64,000 nucleotides of DNA from Paracidobacterium acidisoli (GTDB taxonomy: Bacteria; Acidobacteriota; Terriglobia; Terriglobales; Acidobacteriaceae). The DNA lies in the NCBI RefSeq assembly GCF_003428625.2, contig NZ_QVQT02000001.1:682001-746000 (forward strand), read 5' to 3'. Positions 61,655 through 64,000 of the stretch are shown here, piece after piece. The position numbers and the translations under genes are program-made. Position 1 is the first letter of the stretch, and each line of letters begins with the position of its first letter. Under the pieces are notes generated by a model that saw only the letters and a list, made by a program, of their open reading frames with translations, ran no database searches and was not told the DNA's origin.

Positions 61655-61945
61655 CTACCTGCCCTGGATCAGCAGACCCAGTGGCGCGAGCGGGCCCACC
61701 GGCCAGAGTTGATATTTCATCAGGCCGCCGGTTACGAGCGGCATATCATCGACGATCGCTTTGGCCTCTTCCACCGATTCAGCGTTCATCAGGAAGATCG
61801 GCCCGGTGTCCGCGCGGAACCAGAACTGCTCGATCTTACCCTCGAGATACAACCTGAGGGTGTGAGGCACTTCCTTCGGCATAATCTCCTGCCGCTGCTC
61901 CGGGGTCATGGGAGCGTCGAGCGTTCCAATAGCCATAACTTTCAT
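61655..61945 (-). CDS. YCII-related/muconolactone isomerase-like small protein
   Basis: 96 residues, ferredoxin-like dimeric fold of the YCII group: MKVMAIGTLDAPMTPEQRQEIMPKEVPHTLRLYLEGKIEQFWFR and TGPIFLMNAESVEEAKAIVDDMPLVTGGLMKYQLWPVGPL. Function unsettled; some relatives isomerise lactones. Divergent from a GlxA-type regulator across 107 bp. Confidence 0.87.
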   Translation of the reverse strand: MKVMAIGTLDAPMTPEQRQEIMPKEVPHTLRLYLEGKIEQFWFRADTGPIFLMNAESVEEAKAIVDDMPLVTGGLMKYQLWPVGPLAPLGLLIQGR

Positions 61946-62052
61946 GAGTCATCTCCTTGTCGCATCGTCACGATGTCCGACAAGGACTAATCTAGCCGCC
62001 GGCAGGGTAAAATAGGAGAGTCGTAAACGCCAACTTTAAGGTCAGTTACGCC

Positions 62053-63018
62053 ATGCGGATTGTAGTACTCGCCCTCGATGGAGTATTCGACACCGGGCTT
62101 ACCGTAGCGCTCGACGCCTTCTCAACCGCCAGCGCTCTTTCCGCCAGGCTCTTCGGCGGAACGCCTCGCTTCGACCTGACGGTCGCCGGTGTCCGGCGAA
62201 GGGTTCGGACCGCTCAGGGGCTCACCGTGCCCGTGAAGCCTGTTACGCCCGGTCTGCGGCCCGACTGGGTCATCGTTCCGGCGCTCAGGGCTACGACACC
62301 CGCGGCGTTGCTGCCTGCTCTCAGCCGGCCCGACGTGCGTGAGGCAATCTCTCAGCTGCTGAAGTGGACCGCCAAAGGCGCTCAGATCGGCGCTTCCTGT
62401 ATCGGAACCTTCCTGCTTGCCGAAGCTGGCCTTCTCGATCAGCAGGAAGCGACGACCACATGGTCGCTCGCTCCGTTCTTTCGGCAGCGTTACCCCCATG
62501 TCCGGCTCGACGAGTCCCGGATGCTCGTGCCATTCGACCGGGGCGTGACAGCCGGAGCCGCGATGGGGCATCTCGATCTTGCGCTGTGGCTGATACGGCA
62601 GGCCAGTCCCGAGCTGGCAGGAACCGTCTCGCGCTACCTGCTCGCCGACATACGTTCTTCGCAGGCCCCCTATATCATTCCCAATCATCTGGCGCAGGCC
62701 GATCCGCTGATTCTGCGCTTCGAGCGGTGGTCCAGAGAACACCTTCGCGAAGGCTTCTCGCTGCAGCAGGCCGCAAGGGCTCTGGCCACCAGTGCTCGCA
62801 CGCTGCAGCGCCGCTGCGATGCGGTGCTCGGCAAGTCGCCCCTTGCCTACTTCCAGGACCTGCGCGTGGAGCACGCTCAGTCGCTTCTGCGCCGCAGCGG
62901 CCACAACATCGAAGCCATTGCAGCCGAGGTCGGCTATGCCGACGGCGCGACGTTACGGACGCTCCTGCGCCAGCGGCTTGGACGCGGAGTGCGCGAAATA
63001 CGCGCCGAGCTGCACTGA
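62053..63018 (+). CDS. GlxA-family transcriptional regulator (DJ-1/PfpI plus AraC HTH), second copy
   Basis: 321 residues. DJ-1/PfpI domain (about 1-190) with the elbow cysteine in IGASCIGTFLLAEAGLLD, then an AraC HTH (about 220-318; FSLQQAARALATSARTLQRRCDAVLGKSPLAYFQDLRVEHAQ). It resembles the regulator near 50.3 kb in architecture but not closely in sequence. Likely controls the divergent YCII gene or genes lost from the rearranged patch downstream. Confidence 0.9.
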   Translation: MRIVVLALDGVFDTGLTVALDAFSTASALSARLFGGTPRFDLTVAGVRRRVRTAQGLTVPVKPVTPGLRPDWVIVPALRATTPAALLPALSRPDVREAISQLLKWTAKGAQIGASCIGTFLLAEAGLLDQQEATTTWSLAPFFRQRYPHVRLDESRMLVPFDRGVTAGAAMGHLDLALWLIRQASPELAGTVSRYLLADIRSSQAPYIIPNHLAQADPLILRFERWSREHLREGFSLQQAARALATSARTLQRRCDAVLGKSPLAYFQDLRVEHAQSLLRRSGHNIEAIAAEVGYADGATLRTLLRQRLGRGVREIRAELH

Positions 63019-63407
63019 TGCCGCACAGGCCATTTCATGCCGTGGGAACGCCGCCGGATTCATCATGGATTTACAGATTTCCCTGTGGATCGCGGGTATA
63101 TACTTGCCGCGTTCGGCCTTCCGTGCGCGTCGATGAAGCTCAGCGGCACAGGCCCCAGGCAAAGAGATCGGCCGGCCCGATTCCCTGAGATCTCTTCCAG
63201 GCAAGACCTTTTCACCCGGATCGCCCCGTAAAGAAGGCACGTTGCGGGACATCAGCGTCGAGAGCATCATCACCGGCAAAGCGCGTCAGCTCCGGTCATT
63301 CGTACCTCTCTGAGTAAAGAGGAAGCGGATGAACTTTTCAGCGGAACAATTTCAGCGAACAAGGCGTTCCGCGGAAGCTCCTTATAGGCCACAAAGGAGG
63401 AAGGAAC
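63019..63407 (+). other. 389-bp region without a convincing gene
   Basis: No complete gene. The frame ending at the TAG at 63385-63387 reads LSKEEADELFSGTISANKAF before the stop, which has protein-like composition. The frame before it (VESIITGKARQLRSFVPL) could join it if two bases near 63310 were removed. This may be the remnant of a broken small gene. The 3' end provides AAGGAGG for the VOC fragment. Confidence 0.4.
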
Positions 63408-63581
63408 ATGGCAAATGCGACCCCTGAAGTGCAGAGCAGCAACGCTGCCGGCGAGGCAGGCGTAGCCAAAGTCGACATGAAGTTTGAAATCGTCGTGATC
63501 CCTGTCTCCGATATCGATCGCGCGAAGGAATTCTACGCGACGTACAACATAGACGGAGGCCAGCAGCTCGTGGCGGGATAA
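63408..63581 (+). pseudogene. VOC/glyoxalase-family N-terminal fragment with an SDR-like C-terminal tail
   Basis: 57 codons with a strong ribosome binding site (AAGGAGG). Residues 24-43 (MKFEIVVIPVSDIDRAKEFY) are the first strand and helix of a VOC/glyoxalase-bleomycin-resistance protein. These are usually followed by about 100 more residues starting LGW; here the next residues are ATYNIDGGQQLVAG and a stop. YNIDGGQ...VAG is the usual end of a short-chain dehydrogenase, so an in-frame deletion appears to have joined the start of a VOC gene to the end of an SDR gene. Too short to fold as either family. Confidence 0.75.
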
Positions 63582-63645
63582 ACGCGTAAGTGCCATCAGC
63601 GTTTAGAAGCAGGAGTTGTCAACGGTCCTGATTTACTATTGGCAG

Positions 63646-64000
63646 GTGATTTCGAAAGAGAGAATTCAGGAACTAATCGAGTTGGGGAACGAGAACCGTA
63701 ACCTAGACTATAAGTGCGCATTCTCGTGGTCTGACGCAAATAACGACGAAAAGTGCGAGATCACCAAGGATGTTCTGGCCTTTGCAAATACACGTGATGG
63801 CGGGGTGATCCTGATTGGCGTTGATGACAAGTCCGGCGCTCTCGAAGGGCTCACCGAAGAGCAGGCTCTATCATTCGATCAAACAAAGTTCAACAACTTT
63901 GTGCAGAAGTACACCGATCCCCGCCATACAGCCAACGTACATCGAATCGAGATCGGCGAAAAGCGGCTCGTGGTGATAGACATTCCGGAATTCTCTGAAA
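63646..64000 (+). CDS. AlbA_2/Schlafen-type DNA-binding domain protein (partial, runs off the window)
   Basis: Open to the end of the window, 118 residues visible from the GTG at 63646; a TTG at 63616 is an alternative start but abuts AGGAG with no spacing. The sequence LDYKCAFSWSDANNDEKCEITKDVLAFANTRDGGVILIGVDDKSG is the AlbA_2 domain (putative DNA/RNA-binding, Schlafen-like), with the FANTxGGxxxxGVDD core. Members are transcriptional regulators, or effectors in some defence loci. The C-terminal part and partners are outside the window. Base composition is clearly more AT-rich than the flanking core genes, suggesting acquisition. Confidence 0.85.
   Translation, partial: MISKERIQELIELGNENRNLDYKCAFSWSDANNDEKCEITKDVLAFANTRDGGVILIGVDDKSGALEGLTEEQALSFDQTKFNNFVQKYTDPRHTANVHRIEIGEKRLVVIDIPEFSE

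Noticed and set aside
63270-63596. 108-codon minus-strand frame
   Set aside because: Antisense to the VOC fragment, which has a strong ribosome binding site and family sequence; no similarity in the antisense frame.

Overview
The window reads as a chromosome segment of an acidobacterium, most likely Acidobacteriaceae/Terriglobales. The evidence is high GC, a VWFA-related acidobacterial-domain protein, an ADOP-type (acidobacterial duplicated orphan permease) MacB-like permease, paired DUF3857/transglutaminase exoproteins, DUF1080 and DUF2934 proteins, and abundant short 'stutter' repeats behind stop codons. No phage structural genes, IS transposases, rRNA or CRISPR arrays were seen. One tRNA (Lys, TTT) is present.

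Layout. 0-6.4 kb holds core metabolism: malate and isocitrate dehydrogenases (TCA cycle), an exported Gfo/Idh oxidoreductase, a SCO copper chaperone, and larB-larE for nickel-pincer cofactor synthesis. 6.5-12.6 kb is a four-gene + strand unit: a membrane-anchored TPR protein, a ClC chloride transporter, a histidine-kinase-like protein with Gln where the phospho-accepting His should be, and a KdpD N-terminal/USP protein that has no kinase. 12.9-20.7 kb encodes envelope proteins: an overlapping DUF3857 pair (one with an intact transglutaminase triad, one without), a secreted helical protein and an orphan BcsC-like porin. 20.7-27.3 kb has tRNA-Lys, galT, an ATP-grasp enzyme, a DUF4254 protein, a frameshifted PIN toxin with its AbrB antitoxin, fabI, DUF1080 and a heme-degrading-type protein.

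27.3-37.1 kb carries cdsA-dxr-rseP and uppS, envelope-lipid genes that are often adjacent. Here they are separated by two apparently lower-GC genes for secreted proteins (31.1-33.4 kb), a VWFA protein and a phosphodiesterase. 37.3-44.8 kb has a six-repeat Kelch-like lipoprotein, a flavin reductase, a zinc-ribbon/XRE regulator, an HD protein, an O-acyltransferase with an SGNH domain and an acyl-CoA carboxylase beta subunit. 44.8-46.3 kb holds two complete toxin-antitoxin modules tail to tail. 46.8-49.4 kb is the ADOP permease.

49.5-64 kb is accessory: a run of 'one regulator plus its enzyme' cassettes (GlxA/AraC, MarR, PadR, LysR, TetR, GlxA/AraC) next to a cyanamide-hydratase-like HD protein, an isochorismatase, an MFS exporter, an aldo/keto reductase, SnoaL, an alpha/beta hydrolase, short-chain reductases, AhpD-like and YCII proteins. 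Clear palindromic operators lie at the MarR and TetR/AhpD promoters. The window ends in a rearranged patch: a VOC gene fragment that appears fused to a short-chain-dehydrogenase tail, then the start of an AlbA_2 (Schlafen-type) gene running off the edge.

The observations most worth following are the His-less kinase plus split KdpD beside a ClC transporter; the repeat family that starts at or just after stop codons, including a 43-bp inverted repeat around a hairpin; the PadR-linked hydrolase fused to a permease-type N-terminal domain; and the VOC/SDR deletion scar.
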